Shown here in pieces: positions 62,214-64,000 of a stretch of 64,000 nt of DNA. Every line of letters starts with the position of its first letter. The stretch's first letter is position 1. Source of the DNA: Acidimicrobiales bacterium (GTDB lineage Bacteria > Actinomycetota > Acidimicrobiia > Acidimicrobiales > MedAcidi-G1); contig JAKURV010000001.1 in NCBI GenBank assembly GCA_022452035.1, positions 1 through 64,000 of the forward strand, given 5' to 3'. The notes beneath the pieces are model-generated. The model was not told the origin of the DNA. It was given only the letters and a program-made list of their open reading frames with translations, and ran no database searches. The translations under genes were made by a program, and so were the position numbers.

Positions 62214-62358
62214 CTCTATGCTCTGTATTCGTTGCTCGGTCGATCTCGGTCTCTGGTGCTGGACCTAGGCGGTATACATGGTCAGTGCGGCATGCAGGCC
62301 GGGGCTGTGCCGGGTGCCGGGCCGACGTGGACGGCCGCTGCGGATCAAATGGAGGGGC

Positions 62359-62370
62359 GCCCCGAGGGGC
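62359..62370 (-). terminator. Weak GC-rich stem just after rpsG
   Basis: GCCCC and GGGGC are separated by two bases directly after the rpsG stop, next to an alternative GGGGCGCCCC palindrome (62354-62363). There is no clean T-run (CATTTG follows at some distance). It may reduce read-through into fusA. The rest of 62214-62373 holds nothing else I can support. Confidence 0.25.
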
Positions 62371-62373
62371 AAC

Positions 62374-62844
62374 TCACCACCGGTAGTGGGCGAACGCCTT
62401 GTTGGACTCGGCCATCTTGTGGAGGTCCTCCCGGCGCTTCACCGATGAACCTAGGCCGTTCGAAGCATCCATGATCTCGTTAGCCAGCCGCTCAGCCATC
62501 GATCGCTCGCGACGGTCACGGGAGTAATTGACCAGCCAGCGGACGGCCAGCGTATTTGCCCGACGGGGACGGACCTCGACCGGCACCTGGTAGGTGGCAC
62601 CACCGACCCGGCGGCTACGCACCTCGAGTTGCGGACGGACATTGTCGATAGCCCGTTTCAGGGTGCCGACCGGCTCGCTGCCCGTCTTTTGCTCAACGGT
62701 GGAGAGTGCGGTGTAGACGATGCGCTCGGCGGTGGAACGCTTGCCTCGTTGCAGCACTTTGTTGACGAGCTGGGTGACCACCGTGGACCGGTAGACCGGG
62801 TCTGGAGTCAACTCACGACGATCGGCGGGGCCCTTGCGCGGCAC
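62374..62844 (-). CDS. rpsG: 30S ribosomal protein uS7
   Basis: The 156 residues contain [39 protein letters not shown] and [20 protein letters not shown], ending in AFAHYRW. It follows rpsL by two bases. Confidence 0.98.
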   Translation of the reverse strand: MPRKGPADRRELTPDPVYRSTVVTQLVNKVLQRGKRSTAERIVYTALSTVEQKTGSEPVGTLKRAIDNVRPQLEVRSRRVGGATYQVPVEVRPRRANTLAVRWLVNYSRDRRERSMAERLANEIMDASNGLGSSVKRREDLHKMAESNKAFAHYRW

Positions 62845-62846
62845 GG

Positions 62847-63218
62847 TCAGCCTTCCTTTTTCGTGCCGTAGCGGCTACGAGCCTGGCGTCGCTGACCGAC
62901 GCCCGAGGTGTCCAGCGTCCCGCGGATCACCTTGTAGCGGACACCGGGGAGGTCCTTCACGCGGCCACCGCGGATGAGCACGATGGAGTGCTCCTGGAGG
63001 TTGTGTCCCTCACCGGGGATGTAGGCCGTGACCTCGACACCCGTGGTGAGGCGGACACGAGCCACCTTGCGTAGCGCGGAGTTCGGCTTTTTCGGTGTGG
63101 TGGTGTAGACCCGGGTGCACACCCCGCGCCGCTGGGGCGCTCCCTTAAGCGCAGGCGTGGCTTCCTTGCGGCGCTTGGACTGACGGCCCTTGCGGACCAG
63201 TTGCTGGATGGTGGGCAC
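62847..63218 (-). CDS. rpsL: 30S ribosomal protein uS12
   Basis: The 123 residues start at a GTG at 63218: [15 protein letters not shown], then [20 protein letters not shown] with the streptomycin-region lysine, and [19 protein letters not shown]. The sequence looks like the drug-sensitive form at the first K site (TPKKPNSA). A 139-base gap separates it from rpoC. Confidence 0.98.
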   Translation of the reverse strand: MPTIQQLVRKGRQSKRRKEATPALKGAPQRRGVCTRVYTTTPKKPNSALRKVARVRLTTGVEVTAYIPGEGHNLQEHSIVLIRGGRVKDLPGVRYKVIRGTLDTSGVGQRRQARSRYGTKKEG

Positions 63219-63357
63219 AGACCTACCTCGTCGATTGGAAAAACAGGGATTGCAACACCGCGACCGGGAACCGGCACCGGCCAGCAATCAAGTCTACGGG
63301 TGGGCCTCCCCCACTCACAAACGTGTCGCCCGGGCCGGACCGACGTCACACGGCCAA
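63219..63357 (-). other. rpoC-rpsL spacer with inverted repeats
   Basis: GATTGC (63248-63253) and GCAATC (63284-63289) can pair around a CCGG-rich interior, and a smaller GTGGG/CCCAC stem lies near 63300-63320. These may form a leader structure or part of a terminator for rpoC. No promoter is clear. Confidence 0.3.
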
Positions 63358-64000
63358 CTACCCGGCCTCGGGGGCCTCCTCGGTCGGAACGCCGATGGCG
63401 GTAGCTAGGTCGATCACGTCGGCCTCGTAGGCACCCTCGAATGCATCCTCGCCCGGGCCGACCTGACCGGCCAGCCATTCGGCGAGGTCCTGTTCCTCGT
63501 CAGCCGACGAGTAGAAGTCCATCGGCTTGTAGTCCGGGGCATGGGTGGCCACCCGCCGGTACTCCTCCAGACCGGTCCCGGCAGGGACCAGCTTGCCAAT
63601 GATGATGTTCTCTTTGAGGCCGATGAGTTTGTCGCTCCGGCACTCGATGGCCGCCTCGGTGAGGACCCGTGTGGTCTCCTGGAAGGAGGCCGCCGAGAGC
63701 CACGAATCGGTGGCCAACGAGGCCTTGGTGATGCCCATGAGCTCGGGACGGCCCTCGGCGGGACGGCGACTCTCGGCCACCAGCATGCGGTTGGTCTCAG
63801 CGAAGAGGCGCTGGTCGACCTGCTCGCCGGGCAGGAAGTCCGATTCGCCAGGGTCGTTGATCTTCACCCGGCGAGTCATCTGACGGACGATGAGCTCGAT
63901 GTGCTTGTCGTGGATGGACACGCCCTGGTCCCGGTAGACCTTCTGGACTTCCTCCACGAGGTACTGCTGTGTCTCGCGGACACCCTTGATCTCGAGCAGT
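63358..64000 (-). CDS. rpoC: RNA polymerase beta' subunit, C-terminal end only
   Basis: About 214 codons run from the window edge to the stop at 63358. The sequence is the C-terminal clamp region of beta': [21 protein letters not shown]-type block, [38 protein letters not shown] and [19 protein letters not shown], all highly conserved. The end is an acidic tail (TEEAPEAG). The start lies outside the window. Confidence 0.97.
   Translation of the reverse strand, partial: LLEIKGVRETQQYLVEEVQKVYRDQGVSIHDKHIELIVRQMTRRVKINDPGESDFLPGEQVDQRLFAETNRMLVAESRRPAEGRPELMGITKASLATDSWLSAASFQETTRVLTEAAIECRSDKLIGLKENIIIGKLVPAGTGLEEYRRVATHAPDYKPMDFYSSADEEQDLAEWLAGQVGPGEDAFEGAYEADVIDLATAIGVPTEEAPEAG

Overview
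This is a GC-rich chromosomal window from an actinobacterium. The markers are GuaB3, an F420-type luciferase-like oxidoreductase, a Zincin_2 (coenzyme F420 biosynthesis-associated) metalloprotease, a mycothiol/DinB-type maleylpyruvate-isomerase-fold protein, an LppM-like lipoprotein domain, and a CIRCE element upstream of groES-groEL. The gene order and several lineage-looking oddities suggest Acidimicrobiia or a relative, but that placement is inference. I see no insertion sequence, prophage, CRISPR array or other clear mobile DNA. Coding is dense and 83 of the 86 gene features lie on the minus strand; the exceptions are a polyprenyl synthase, an LLM oxidoreductase and an AI-2E-family permease.

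Layout. Positions 1-5.3 kb: radA (cut by the window edge), an unusual LppM-like/membrane/HAD fusion, and clpC. 5.5-6.5 kb: a divergent polyprenyl diphosphate synthase. 6.5-14.8 kb (read right to left): a Zincin_2 protein, tilS, hpt, folE, folP, a phosphatase-like protein lacking its catalytic Cys, folB, folK, a truncated nadC, coaX and lysS. 14.85 kb: tRNA-Thr(CGU). 15-20.7 kb: pcrA/uvrD and four poorly characterised metabolic genes. 20.7-26.1 kb: guaA, guaB3, a PLP decarboxylase, a Nudix hydrolase and a small unknown. 26.1-31.6 kb: groEL and groES under a CIRCE operator, then the tRNA t6A set tsaD-rimI-tsaB-tsaE and a family-4 uracil-DNA glycosylase. 31.8-40.6 kb: a QTMAN-like glycosyltransferase, alr, nnrDE, acpS, a giant GlmS-like enzyme and glmM. 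40.6-57 kb: the rpsI-rplM, alpha, spc and S10 ribosomal clusters with secY, adk, infA and rpoA. 57.4-58.5 kb: a convergently inserted AI-2E permease gene. 58.5-64 kb: rpsJ, tuf, fusA, rpsG, rpsL and the 3' end of rpoC.

How it works together. The window is mostly central housekeeping: translation (ribosome, EF-Tu/G, IF-1, tRNA and t6A modification), protein quality control (ClpC, GroESL), folate and purine metabolism, CoA and cell-wall precursor supply (glmM, GlmS-like, alr, AcpS, polyprenyl carrier). Most genes overlap by 1-10 bases or sit a few bases apart, which implies long translationally coupled operons. The interest lies in departures from the standard parts: two proteins that keep an enzyme fold but have lost the catalytic residues, a 1137-residue GlmS-like protein nearly twice the normal size, a nadC reduced to its C-terminal third, an apparent CTG start for infA, and long acidic tails on uS3, uL22 and uL4.
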